DNA from: DATKUC01 sp964553615
Lineage (GTDB): Bacteria; Spirochaetota; Spirochaetia; DSM-27196; DATKUC01
Length of the DNA: 64,000 nucleotides
Assembly: GCA_964553615.1 (NCBI GenBank)
Contig: CAZKMA010000004.1
Span: 1 to 64,000 of the forward strand
Direction of reading: 5' to 3'
Part shown: piece after piece, positions 42,337 to 51,354 of the stretch
Layout: every line of letters starts with the position of its first letter
Position numbering within the stretch: position 1 is the stretch's first letter
Notes under the pieces: model-generated
Told to the model about the DNA's origin: nothing
What the model saw: the letters and a program-made list of their open reading frames with translations, nothing else
Databases searched by the model: none
Made by a program: the position numbers and the translations under genes

Positions 42337-43032
42337 TTATTCGAGACTGGCCCCGGCGGATACGCGGGTACCAAGAAGCTGTGTGAACCAGTTCTGCACG
42401 GTTGAGACTGTGCTCCTGACCAACTTTGGTTTCGGAATCATGAACAGAAAGATCCTGTCCTCTTCGGGCACCAGGGCGACATGCCGAACCGGACCGGGCT
42501 CCGAGAGCATATTCATGCACCGATCGAGGGCTTCCCGCGTCTGAGTGTCTTCCCAGTACAGGAAGAAGGTCTTCCCGCCCCACTGAATTGTCTCAGAATT
42601 CAGCTCCGCGGCGTGTTCGATCTTTGCACCGTGGAAACGTGAATAGCCCTTCTCTATGATATGCCCTTCCTTCAGCGTGCCTGCAGCCTGCGGCGCAAGA
42701 TAGAACACCATGAACATGCGATCGAACCGCCGGATGAGCCATGAAAATGGAAGGTACAGCCACGACTGACGGGGGAGCAGAGTCATAGTTACATCGACTC
42801 TGCGGATATATCTGTTCCGATGAGGTACCAGATTGGCGTGATAGCCTGACAGCCCTCCAATATTGGTGAACTGCTGATCCTTTGGCTTGATCACTTCCAT
42901 AAGAGCGTCAAAGGTTGTGCGGATTATCTTCCGGTTCCTTCTGGTTCCCCACACGTATCCAAGCGATAGCAGCAGCGATGCTGCAATAAACAGATAGAAT
43001 ATCGGCTGCGATGCAACGCCTGTATTACCCAA
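42337..43032 (-). CDS. Membrane-anchored protein of unknown function, paralogue 1
   Basis: This 231-aa protein has one N-terminal membrane helix (residues 10-27) and a soluble domain with the block FTNIGGLSGYHANLVPHRNRYIRRVDVTMTLLPRQSWLYLPFS and a later HVALVPEEDRIFLFMIPKP. The same blocks occur in the protein at 46128-46766 (YTNIGGVVGYHF, TMTFLPRQTILYLPFS), so the two are paralogues at the two ends of one operon. I do not recognise the family. The shared NIGGxxGYH motif and co-occurrence with CstA and an ArsA-type ATPase suggest a role in the same membrane process. Confidence 0.7.
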   Translation of the reverse strand: MGNTGVASQPIFYLFIAASLLLSLGYVWGTRRNRKIIRTTFDALMEVIKPKDQQFTNIGGLSGYHANLVPHRNRYIRRVDVTMTLLPRQSWLYLPFSWLIRRFDRMFMVFYLAPQAAGTLKEGHIIEKGYSRFHGAKIEHAAELNSETIQWGGKTFFLYWEDTQTREALDRCMNMLSEPGPVRHVALVPEEDRIFLFMIPKPKLVRSTVSTVQNWFTQLLGTRVSAGASLE

Positions 43033-43044
43033 AACTCGTTCTCC

Positions 43045-43965
43045 TCAACTCTGGAATGCATCGATGACGTTGAATGTCATCCGATACGCTCCCTCTTTCA
43101 GATATTCGTGAAGCGGAACCCGGGTAACCGGTACGTTCCGCACTCCATTGAATAATGTATGTTCCACCTCATCAGCCGCGGCCGCGCTTTCCGGAGCTAC
43201 CTTGTTGTCAAACGCCACACGCAGCGGAAGCTTCAAATCCCGCAGTCCGGAAACAATGCGCTCCGATTCCCTCCGTGAGAGGTAATCCGGATTGAACACC
43301 ATAGCTATAAAATTGTCCTTTCCTTTCAGCTTCGCGTGCAGGTCGACATAGCGTCTGAACAACTGCCCGAGCTGCTGGATCACCTCATCGTCCTCTTCAC
43401 GGTACGGAAGTTGAACGCCCGCTTCAATGAACTCTCCCGTAATATTATGGATAGTATTCCGTTTCTTGAGAATATCCCTGCGGATACGGCGCAACCGGTC
43501 TATCCAGGTAATTGATATGTTCGGCAACGCAAGGATACGAAGCGTCAGAGCCGTCGGAGGAGTATCGAAAACCACATAGTCGTATTCGTTCTCCGTCCGG
43601 AAGACTTCCTCAAGAACCGTGAGCGCGGCGTACTCTTCCACGCCGGGTGAATACCGCAGAACTTTGAAATAGTGATCTAGATTGAACGCCTTTGTGTAAC
43701 TATAGATACGAGTAAGAATTTCGATATTCTTTTTTATGTGCTCACCGGCAGCACGGTCAAGGTTTGCCTCTGCAATGTCGAGACGCTCACCGATCCGTGT
43801 TTTTCTGTCCGTCAATCTGACGCCGAAAATATCGCCGAGATTATGAGCCGGATCGAGTGAAAGTGCAAACACCCGATTGCCCGCCTCCGCAAGCTGCCAT
43901 GCGGCTGTTGCAGAAAGGGTAGACTTGCCGACGCCGCCCTTGCCAACAAAGAATATAGTTTTCAA
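43045..43965 (-). CDS. ArsA/Get3-family ATPase
   Basis: This 306-aa protein has the deviant Walker A GKGGVGKST at 8-16, switch I DPAHNLGDIFG, and switch II VVFDTPPTALTLRIL. The TTG at 43965 is the chosen start because AGAGG lies seven bases upstream and it follows the previous stop; another TTG lies 12 codons earlier inside that gene. The family energises arsenite export or targets tail-anchored membrane proteins. No arsenic genes are here. The Get3 Cys pair is absent, so the cargo is unclear. It may deliver or energise the membrane partners in this operon. Confidence 0.85.
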   Translation of the reverse strand: MKTIFFVGKGGVGKSTLSATAAWQLAEAGNRVFALSLDPAHNLGDIFGVRLTDRKTRIGERLDIAEANLDRAAGEHIKKNIEILTRIYSYTKAFNLDHYFKVLRYSPGVEEYAALTVLEEVFRTENEYDYVVFDTPPTALTLRILALPNISITWIDRLRRIRRDILKKRNTIHNITGEFIEAGVQLPYREEDDEVIQQLGQLFRRYVDLHAKLKGKDNFIAMVFNPDYLSRRESERIVSGLRDLKLPLRVAFDNKVAPESAAAADEVEHTLFNGVRNVPVTRVPLHEYLKEGAYRMTFNVIDAFQS

Positions 43966-43975
43966 CGGTCTGCCT

Positions 43976-44293
43976 CTAATCGATGTCAAGACATCCAGCA
44001 AGCTCAGCCAAAGCGTCAGAGGCGTCCTCGGCGCGACGGTTCACCACCTTCAGTTCATGTTCAAGGTACGGAAGCAGCTCCACCGCCAGGAATGACGGTG
44101 GAGACGGCAATCCGGTAAAAGATCCCATGAGCAGCAGAACGAAAACATTTTCCAGCTCACGCGCCTCGAGGCGCGTGAGCGCGACCACCTGCTCACGGTG
44201 CGCGGCGTCCATGACCGTGAAAAAGCCCTTGATGTATCGCAAAATGGAGACAAACAACCGGGGCTTTGGCTCCGGACACCGCTGTTCACTCAT
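43976..44293 (-). CDS. Small protein of unknown function between cstA and arsA
   Basis: This 105-aa protein starts at an ATG inside the end of the cstA gene and stops 10 bases before the ArsA start, so it is tightly coupled on both sides. It has an amphipathic N-terminus (PRLFVSILRYIKGFFTVMDAAHREQVVALTRLEARELENVFVLLLMGSFTGLP reads as two helices, the second quite hydrophobic) and an acidic helical end (LPYLEHELKVVNRRAEDASD). I do not recognise the family. In Escherichia coli cstA is also followed by a small gene, but this one is not obviously related. Confidence 0.65.
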   Translation of the reverse strand: MSEQRCPEPKPRLFVSILRYIKGFFTVMDAAHREQVVALTRLEARELENVFVLLLMGSFTGLPSPPSFLAVELLPYLEHELKVVNRRAEDASDALAELAGCLDID

Positions 44294-44297
44294 GTCG

Positions 44298-46028
44298 CTA
44301 CGCCTGGGACTGCACTGGTTCCGGCGCGGGATCGTTTCTTGTACGGACAAAGTCGATAATGAAAACTATGTTCATAATGAACATGGCAATTTCAATGATC
44401 AGCACAACGATTCCGGTCGCAGGATTGACTGCAATGGTTGCAGGAAGTGCCACAACGCTGAACCAGACAATTGCTGCAGTCACAGTTATCCACAGAAGCA
44501 CTGCAGGTATCAGTGCCATGGTTGAACGCGACTTCAGCCGTTTGGTTACCCATGCGGTCCCGGTCAGCAACGCAATCGATGCGACGAGTTGATTCGCCGA
44601 ACCGAAGGACGGCCACAGGACGCTGAAGCTCCCACTCCATCCAAGCCAGATTCCTATGGCAGCGGGAATTACAGACGCCACCCACTTGTTGGTAAGGAAC
44701 GAGTACGCCCCGGGAGCCCGATTCTTGAGCGGATCGAACATCTCGGTCAGCGTGTACCGTGCGAGCCGGTTTGTCGTATCCAGCGTTGTCATTGCAAACG
44801 AGGCTACCCACATACCTGCAATGATGGTGACTATCTGCGTCGGTATGAACTTGAGCCATGTTCCTGCAACCATTGCCGCAAAGCTGTTCGTAAAGAGCGC
44901 GGCGCTCGGATAGGTCTTCATCATTGCCGGGGTGTACTGAGTTGCCCAGCCGGCAGCGGTCAGTGCCCCGCCCTTGCTCGTTATGAGCTCGAACCCGAAT
45001 CCGGCTATTGCCACTACAACGAGGGTAGAGAGAAACCCTTCAGTCAGCATTCCGCCGTATCCGACAATGAGCCCCGACTTTTCCGTGTCCAGCTGCTTGG
45101 ATGTCGTTCCCGACCCCACGAGTGCATGAAAACCGGAAAGAGAACCGCAGGCTATGATGAGGGGAATAACCGGCCAGAATGGACTCGGCTGACCACTTGT
45201 TACGATAGGCGAGAATGCCGTAAATGCGGGTGCGGAGAATCCGTGGAAGCTGAAAATGGCCGCAAGTCCGCCAATGAGGAGACCGAAGTAGAGCAGCCAC
45301 GAGTTCAGATAGTCGCGGGGCTGCAGGAGCACCTCGACCGGAATGGCGGCTGCGATAATTATGTAGAGGAACATGAAGAGGAACCACCAGCTCCTCGCCA
45401 GCACAAACGGAAAGAGAAAACCGAGATATATCGATGCGGCAAGAAGGACAATCCCGATGATGGTCGAGATTACGAAGTTCAGCTTTGTTCGATACATGAG
45501 GTATCCCAGGATGAGAGCGGAGATCATCATCCAGGTGAATGAAGCCGGAATGGCGCCGTTGCCGACAAACATGCCGCCAAGGATCGCGGCAAATGCGCCG
45601 ACAACCAGAATCAGCAGGAAAAAAACCAGATAATAGAACAAGCGTCCGGTTCTCTTGGTAATAAGATCGGATGCAACGAACTGAACGGATTTGCCGTCGT
45701 ATCGCACAGAGGCCATGACCGATAGATAGTCATGGACAGCACCGATGAAGATATTCCCGAACCAGACCCACGCGAGCGCGGGCAACCAGCCCCAGGCCAG
45801 CGCAAGGACTGGCCCAACTATTGGCGCTGCTCCTGCGATTGACGAAAAGTGATGTCCAAAGAGGACCGGTGTTTTCGCGGGAATGTAATCAACTCCGTCA
45901 TACATTCGATGTGCTGGCGTAGGTACATTGTTGTCTGCCTTTACGACGTTTCGCTCCAGACGTCGACCGTACGTATAGTACAGGACAACATATACCGCCG
46001 CCCCAATCAACAGAATGAGTGTGCTCAT
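44298..46028 (-). CDS. cstA: CstA-family transporter (carbon starvation protein A)
   Basis: This 576-aa protein has about 15 membrane helices and CstA signatures: YDGVDYIPAKTPVLFGHHFSSIAGAAPIVGP near the start, FGNIFIGAVHDYLSVMASVRYDGKSV, CGSLSGFHALVGSGTTSKQLD and ASFAMTTLDTTNRLARYTLTEM. The family imports pyruvate or peptides. At 576 aa it is shorter than the roughly 700 of E. coli CstA and nearer the YjiY-like compact form. GAGGAGGACAGT precedes the ATG. It is in an operon with an ArsA-type ATPase, which is unusual for a secondary transporter. Confidence 0.93.
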   Translation of the reverse strand: MSTLILLIGAAVYVVLYYTYGRRLERNVVKADNNVPTPAHRMYDGVDYIPAKTPVLFGHHFSSIAGAAPIVGPVLALAWGWLPALAWVWFGNIFIGAVHDYLSVMASVRYDGKSVQFVASDLITKRTGRLFYYLVFFLLILVVGAFAAILGGMFVGNGAIPASFTWMMISALILGYLMYRTKLNFVISTIIGIVLLAASIYLGFLFPFVLARSWWFLFMFLYIIIAAAIPVEVLLQPRDYLNSWLLYFGLLIGGLAAIFSFHGFSAPAFTAFSPIVTSGQPSPFWPVIPLIIACGSLSGFHALVGSGTTSKQLDTEKSGLIVGYGGMLTEGFLSTLVVVAIAGFGFELITSKGGALTAAGWATQYTPAMMKTYPSAALFTNSFAAMVAGTWLKFIPTQIVTIIAGMWVASFAMTTLDTTNRLARYTLTEMFDPLKNRAPGAYSFLTNKWVASVIPAAIGIWLGWSGSFSVLWPSFGSANQLVASIALLTGTAWVTKRLKSRSTMALIPAVLLWITVTAAIVWFSVVALPATIAVNPATGIVVLIIEIAMFIMNIVFIIDFVRTRNDPAPEPVQSQA

Positions 46029-46127
46029 ACTGTCCTCCTCTCGAGGTGGTGGGTTCGTAAAATGATACGCTTGAATTCAGCTTAAACCCAGACTCGGCCG
46101 GCGTCAATGAGAATCTTGCAGGGATTT

Positions 46128-46766
46128 CTACAATGATTTGCTGGAAAATTCTGGAATGAAAGATATAAAAAATTGAAGCGTTTTACTCAGACTTTCCGGG
46201 TTGGGCTGAAGCTCGACAAGAAATGTGTGATCGATTCCGTTATATGCGAAATGTCGAAGGCTCGAAGCATCCGGAATCTTCCCCAGCGCGTCTGAGAGCC
46301 GGTCCCGAACCAATGGATTGTACCAGAGAATAATGAAATCCTTCCCGGACTGCTTTATGAGGGTTCGACTCATATTTTCTTCGTCTTCGATCGGAAACCA
46401 TCCGTTCTTCAGCTGCCCCGCTTCAACGACGTGCCCCTGGCCGGGCGGAGAGGCCTCCAGATGCATGACGATACTCAGTCGATCCTGTCTTCCGGCCAGG
46501 AGGGAAAATGGGAGATAGAGAATGGTCTGACGCGGGAGGAAAGTCATTGTCCCCTCAACTGCGCCGAGGAGAGGGCCAGTGTCGTAGCGAAAATGGTATC
46601 CGACTACTCCGCCAATGTTCGTGTAGTTCTTCTCGACAGGCTGAAATACCGACTCGAGTATTCCTGCGAACTGCCGCGCCAGGCGGATATTCATGCGGGA
46701 TCCGATGACCCCCATGACCGCGATGAGCGCGGTAATTACCACCACAATTGCCAGGACTACCGACAT
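46128..46766 (-). CDS. Membrane-anchored protein of unknown function, paralogue 2
   Basis: This 212-aa protein has an N-terminal membrane helix (residues 2-22), then YTNIGGVVGYHFRYDTGPLLGAVEGTMTFLPRQTILYLPFS and FAYNGIDHTFLVELQP. It matches the protein at 42337-43032 block by block and is the first gene of the operon, 99 bases before cstA, with a G-rich Shine-Dalgarno. Function is unknown. Duplication at the two ends of one operon suggests a heteromeric complex or two steps of the same process. Confidence 0.7.
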   Translation of the reverse strand: MSVVLAIVVVITALIAVMGVIGSRMNIRLARQFAGILESVFQPVEKNYTNIGGVVGYHFRYDTGPLLGAVEGTMTFLPRQTILYLPFSLLAGRQDRLSIVMHLEASPPGQGHVVEAGQLKNGWFPIEDEENMSRTLIKQSGKDFIILWYNPLVRDRLSDALGKIPDASSLRHFAYNGIDHTFLVELQPNPESLSKTLQFFISFIPEFSSKSL

Positions 46767-47281
46767 GACACTCCCCCCATCTCCATCTTCCCCCCTGCAG
46801 GTTCCGTTGTCAATTCTTTACTCAGCAGTTCTCATTTTGATGCGGCAACGTCAACTGGCATGACTTGCGCTGGCGCGGCGCGCCTATGCTCGTTTCATAC
46901 GACGTTGCCGCGACCAATGGAATTGCATAGCCGTTGAAGGGAAGTTTCTACTTTTCGCCCGGGCTGCCGCTTCCGCCATAATGAGAACTCCTGTTCTTTG
47001 CAGCGTCTTCAGGAGGACCAATACTGACAACCGGACATCCGAAGAACTGACTGGTGTTGCTGCAGTGGTTGTGGGAACGTACACTTCAGAGGTCATTCCC
47101 TTCACTCGCATCCCCCATCGTACTCGAATCCGGCGTCGCCGAGCTCAATATTCAACAGCCGCTGAACGATATTACCATTGTAACGCGCTGCATGCCGATC
47201 GTGGACAACTACAGGCGGAATTGTCGGCGCGTACCTTGAACTGGACGGTACGCTCTCTTTCGAAACCTTTACCCGGACACT
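46767..47281. other. 515-base region with a repeat and decayed coding sequence
   Basis: 46823-46862 is copy B of the dispersed repeat. From about 46981 to 47281 the plus strand shows protein-like text in changing frames (ESGVAELNIQQPLNDITIVTR, then in another frame GAYLELDGTLSFETFTRTLHG). This looks like a frame-shifted gene remnant of unknown family running into the end of the hemolysin-III gene. Confidence 0.5.
46823..46862 (-). repeat. Dispersed 40-bp intergenic repeat, copy B
   Basis: It has 38 of 40 identities to 29589-29628, in the same orientation relative to the downstream gene as copy A (57 bases before the ATG at 46766). Confidence 0.75.
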
Positions 47282-47950
47282 TCACGGAACAATGTACAGA
47301 GCCATCGCAACAATGTGGCATGCCGTACCCGCCATGACCGCGAGGTGCCACAAGGCGTGATTGTAGGGAACCTTCTTTGCAGCGTACAGTACGGTGCCGC
47401 CGGTGTAAAAAAGTCCTCCGGCAAGTATCCAGATGAGAAACCCGGAAGGTGCTGCGCGAAGGAGAGCCGGGACATTCAGGAGAATGATCCATCCCATTGC
47501 GAGGTAGGAAAACAGCGACGCCCTTCGAAACCGCTCCATGAGAAAGACTTTGAACGCAATACCGATTGCGGCCAGGACCCACACAAGAGCAAGCAGGACG
47601 TGTCCCCAGGCGCCGTGGAGAAGCGTCAGGGAAATGGGAGTATAGGTTCCGGCTATGAGCAGATAGATCGAAACGTGGTCAAGAAGCCGAAAGAGCCGTT
47701 TCCTGCCCGGCCTCCGGGCGGCGTGGTAGATGGTGGATATGGTAAACAGGGACACCGCGGTTATTCCAAAAACCGAGAGCCCGAATAACTTGATGGCTAA
47801 CCCTGGCGGTTTCGCCGAGACAAGGATACCTGCAAAGGCCGCAACGCTGAGGCATGCAGCAACTCCATGAGAGATTGCGCTGGCGCGTTCCTCGGCGCCA
47901 CGCTCTCCCTCGGCGAGCGAAACATGCTGTTCAAGCCAGTGTGCGGCCAC
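47282..47950 (-). CDS. Hemolysin-III/PAQR-family membrane protein
   Basis: This 222-aa protein has seven expected helices with family motifs ERASAISHGVAA, STIYHA, RLLDHVSIYLLIAGTYTP and a final LWHLAVMAGTACHIVAM. The His and Asp residues form the PAQR metal site. PAQR proteins are putative membrane hydrolases (ceramidase-like). A ceramidase or lipid role would be in keeping with the lipid enzymes elsewhere in the window, but this is only a family inference. The start is GTG at 47950. It is divergent from the aldo/keto reductase. Confidence 0.88.
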   Translation of the reverse strand: MAAHWLEQHVSLAEGERGAEERASAISHGVAACLSVAAFAGILVSAKPPGLAIKLFGLSVFGITAVSLFTISTIYHAARRPGRKRLFRLLDHVSIYLLIAGTYTPISLTLLHGAWGHVLLALVWVLAAIGIAFKVFLMERFRRASLFSYLAMGWIILLNVPALLRAAPSGFLIWILAGGLFYTGGTVLYAAKKVPYNHALWHLAVMAGTACHIVAMALYIVP

Positions 47951-48023
47951 CGTCGTCCACCGTATGGACTCCCTCCCCGGAAGAAACTATTATGAAGGTA
48001 ACCATCACATTTCCGGAGGATCT

Positions 48024-49172
48024 ATGCAATACCGCCCCCTGGGACGACGGGTTACAGAAAAAGTTTCGGCTCTCGGCTTCGGATGCATGCGGTTGCCGAC
48101 GCTCGGAGAGCCCGCGCTTATAGACGAAAAGCAGGCACGGCACATGGTGCATGCGGCCATTGACCGTGGTGTGAACTATGTGGACACGGCCTATCCGTAT
48201 CACGCCGGCGCGAGCGAACCATTTGTCGGCACTGCACTGGCAGACGGGTACCGGGAGAAGGTCCTGCTTGCCACCAAGCTTCCGGTATGGAAAACCGAGT
48301 CCATCGCCGACTGCGACTCGATCCTTCACGAACAGCTTGAACGGTTACAGACGGACCACATCGACATGTATCTTCTCCACGCCCTCGATCGGAAGCGGTG
48401 GGACAACGTTCTGCGAATCGGCACGCTCGAGTGGGCACTTCGACAGAAACGTGAGGGGAAGATTCGGTACATCGGGTTCTCGTTCCATGACGATGCACAG
48501 ATCTTCCCGCAGATCCTCAATGGATGGGACGAATGGGATTTCTGCCAGATACAGTACAACTTCGTGAATGAGGATCACCAGGCAGGGACGGCGGGACTCG
48601 AGCTTGCAGCCGCACGCGGGATCGGGGTTGTTGTCATGGAACCGCTTCTGGGCGGCGGACTGGCGGAATCTGTGCCGACAGTCCAGGCCATCTGGGATTC
48701 CGCTCCGGTCAGACGCAGTCCGGTCGAGTGGGCCCTGAAATGGCTCTGGAACAAACCGGAGGTCGGTGTAGTGTTGAGCGGGATGAGCACCTATGAGCAG
48801 CTGGAAGAAAACCTCCGGATTGCGGACTCGAGTGCCACTGGAGATCTGTCCCCGGATGAACTTGCTCTCTTCCCGAAAGCCCGGCGGGCATACGACGAAA
48901 TGCGGCCAATCGGGTGCACATCCTGCGCCTACTGCATGCCATGCCCGAACGGGGTGGATATACCGGGTAACTTTGCGTTGATAAATGAGGCCGTTGCATT
49001 CAACCAGATGGCCACCGGCATATGGCGCTACAACAATGCCATGTCCGCAGAAAGCCGCGCATCGGAATGTATTATCTGCAATGAATGTCTGGACAAGTGT
49101 CCGCAGTCAATTCAGATTCCAGACCGGCTTGCGGAGGTACACAAAGCGCTCAGACAGATGGAGACAACATGA
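48024..49172 (+). CDS. Aldo/keto reductase with C-terminal 4Fe-4S motifs
   Basis: This 382-aa protein has an AKR barrel with D54, Y59 and K85 (YVDTAYPYHAG, LLATKLP) and a TIM-barrel end with GVGVVLSGMSTYEQLEENL. A ferredoxin-like tail follows, with CTSCAYCMPCP and CIICNECLDKCPQ. This Fe-S AKR branch is common in anaerobes; the substrate is not readable. GGAGG precedes the ATG; a codon further upstream lacks that. Its stop overlaps the alpha-galactosidase start (ATGA), suggesting a sugar or glycoside role. Confidence 0.88.
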   Translation: MQYRPLGRRVTEKVSALGFGCMRLPTLGEPALIDEKQARHMVHAAIDRGVNYVDTAYPYHAGASEPFVGTALADGYREKVLLATKLPVWKTESIADCDSILHEQLERLQTDHIDMYLLHALDRKRWDNVLRIGTLEWALRQKREGKIRYIGFSFHDDAQIFPQILNGWDEWDFCQIQYNFVNEDHQAGTAGLELAAARGIGVVVMEPLLGGGLAESVPTVQAIWDSAPVRRSPVEWALKWLWNKPEVGVVLSGMSTYEQLEENLRIADSSATGDLSPDELALFPKARRAYDEMRPIGCTSCAYCMPCPNGVDIPGNFALINEAVAFNQMATGIWRYNNAMSAESRASECIICNECLDKCPQSIQIPDRLAEVHKALRQMETT

Positions 49173-51280
49173 TTCGATATTTGGATACGCGCAGGATCTG
49201 GGTTCTGGAAGGTGCCACCGTTGCATATGCGCTCGGAATAACTCCGACCGGGCTCCTCGTACACACCTATTTCGGCGGACCGCTGCCGCAGGACAGCGAC
49301 TATCCGACTCCGGAGGATTTTCCGGTCTATGTTCCGTTTTCCGGGCTGGATGAGAATTCCGGTGAAGAATACCCGGCCTGGGGAGGACTTCGGTATGTCG
49401 AACCGTGCCTGAAGATCTCCTTTGCGGACGGCGCCCGGGACGTTGTTCTGAAGTATCAGGACAGCATCATCTCACAGGACGAACTCACCATCCGCATGTC
49501 CGATCCACAAAGAGCCATCGATGTTGCACTGTCCTATCGAATAGACGAGGAAAACGGCATTGTCGAACGCAGCGCTCGGATTGCCAACGCCGGATCCGAA
49601 CCCGTTGTTATCGAAGAGGCAATGTCCGGAGCGCTCACCCTTCCCTCCGCTTCAGACTATCGCCTCAGTTCCCTGACTGGACGATGGGGAGCGGAAACGC
49701 AGCTCAGGCGCACCATGGTCGGCAACGGAACTCACGTGCTTGAAAGCCGCCGCGGACACACCAGCCACGGAGCGAATCCATGGTGCGCCCTTGACCGTGA
49801 CGGTATGGCAACCGAAGAGACCGGTGAAGTCTATGCCCTGGCTCTTGCCTACAGCGGCAACTGGAAAGCAGTCGTTCAGGTGACTCAGGTCGGCCAGGTG
49901 CGCATTACCGCGGGTGTTCACGATTTCGATTTCGCCTGGCAGCTCGGTCCCGGGGAGGTTTTCGAAACACCGGCGTTACTCTTCACCCGTTCGGATGGCG
50001 GTTTCGGCGGCGTGAGCCGAAATTTGCACGGACACATCCGCACACGCGTTCTTCCGTCCAATCACCGGGACGAGCCGCGCCCAATACTGTACAACTCCTG
50101 GGAAGCCACGATGTTCAATGTGAATGCTCAGAATCAAATTGAACTGGCGGAAAGGGCAGCCGAGCTGGGCGTTGAACTTTTCGTCATTGACGATGGCTGG
50201 TTCGGGGCGCGCAACAGTGACACCGCCGGGCTCGGCGACTGGCGCGTGAATACCGAGAAGTTCCCGGACGGCCTCGGTGCGGTGGCAAAACGTATACACG
50301 AACTTGGAATGAAGTTTGGTTTGTGGGTGGAACCGGAGATGGTAAACCCCGACAGCGACCTCTACCGGGAACACCCGGAGTGGACCTACCAGTTCCCGAA
50401 CAGAGAATCGTCCCAGATGCGCAACCAGCTGGTTCTCAATCTCGGCAGAAGCGATGTGCAGGAGTTTGTCTTCGGTTTCATGCACCAACTTCTCTCCGAT
50501 ACGCAGATCGATTTCATAAAGTGGGATATGAATCGCCCATTTTCCGAACCAGGCGGGCCCGGTATGCCGGCCGACCGGCAGAAAGAGATCTGGTTTCGCC
50601 ATGTCCAGGGACTCTATCGGGTTATGGCGCGAATCCGGGCGGAACACCCGACGGTCCTCTTCGAGGATTGTTCAGGAGGCGGTGGCCGGATCGATGCGGG
50701 AATCCTTCGCTACTTCGATCAGGCATGGATAAGCGACAACACCGACGCACTCGACCGGCTCTTCATTCAGGAAGGATACTCTCAGCTCTATCCGGCAAAC
50801 ACAATGGTCGCATGGGTAACGGCTCCCGAAAGCATCCTCGAACAGAGGGACGTTCCGCTGCAGTTCCGTTTTCATTCTGCAATGACCGGTGTGCTCGGCA
50901 TTGGAGATAATATCTTGCGCTGGTCGGCGGAGGAACGTGCGCTCGCACGGCGGCTCATTGCGGAGTACAAGGAAATTCGCCCCATTGTTCAGCGGGGAAG
51001 TCAGTACCGGCTCCTTTCGCCGCGAGACCACGGAATGTCGTCGGTACTCTACGTGTCCGAAGACCGGTCCGAAGCGGTCCTCTTCGCGTTTCTCAATCGG
51101 AACCATTTCCGCAATCGGCTTCCTCCGATCCGTCTGGCCGGCCTTGACCGAACCGCCTCCTATGAGATTACTACTGATCCACCTCGACGTCTGAGCGGTG
51201 AAGCGCTCCACCGGATAGGGCTCCAGCTCGATATGACAAGAGAGTACCAGAGCACGCTGATCAGGCTGCACCGGGTTTGA
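49169..51280 (+). CDS. GH36 alpha-galactosidase
   Basis: This 703-aa protein has the GH36 layout: an N-terminal beta-sandwich, then a TIM barrel with YNSWEATMFNVN, LFVIDDGWFGARN and GLWVEPEMVNPDSDLY. The nucleophile is D453 in FIKWDMNRPF, and the acid/base is D523 in SDNTDALDRL. A C-terminal beta domain completes it. No signal peptide is present, so it acts in the cytosol on imported alpha-galactosides such as melibiose or raffinose. It is translationally coupled to the Fe-S AKR. Confidence 0.94.
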   Translation: MIRYLDTRRIWVLEGATVAYALGITPTGLLVHTYFGGPLPQDSDYPTPEDFPVYVPFSGLDENSGEEYPAWGGLRYVEPCLKISFADGARDVVLKYQDSIISQDELTIRMSDPQRAIDVALSYRIDEENGIVERSARIANAGSEPVVIEEAMSGALTLPSASDYRLSSLTGRWGAETQLRRTMVGNGTHVLESRRGHTSHGANPWCALDRDGMATEETGEVYALALAYSGNWKAVVQVTQVGQVRITAGVHDFDFAWQLGPGEVFETPALLFTRSDGGFGGVSRNLHGHIRTRVLPSNHRDEPRPILYNSWEATMFNVNAQNQIELAERAAELGVELFVIDDGWFGARNSDTAGLGDWRVNTEKFPDGLGAVAKRIHELGMKFGLWVEPEMVNPDSDLYREHPEWTYQFPNRESSQMRNQLVLNLGRSDVQEFVFGFMHQLLSDTQIDFIKWDMNRPFSEPGGPGMPADRQKEIWFRHVQGLYRVMARIRAEHPTVLFEDCSGGGGRIDAGILRYFDQAWISDNTDALDRLFIQEGYSQLYPANTMVAWVTAPESILEQRDVPLQFRFHSAMTGVLGIGDNILRWSAEERALARRLIAEYKEIRPIVQRGSQYRLLSPRDHGMSSVLYVSEDRSEAVLFAFLNRNHFRNRLPPIRLAGLDRTASYEITTDPPRRLSGEALHRIGLQLDMTREYQSTLIRLHRV

Positions 51281-51354
51281 CAGGCAGGGACAGCACTTCA
51301 GCTGCTCCAGCCCTCCGTGTTACCTTTGACGGGCAATCATGCAAGGAGGACAGA

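Noticed and set aside
43045..43965. Arsenite-resistance operon
   Set aside because: The ATPase is ArsA-type, but there is no arsB, arsC, arsD or arsR, and the metal-binding Cys set is absent.
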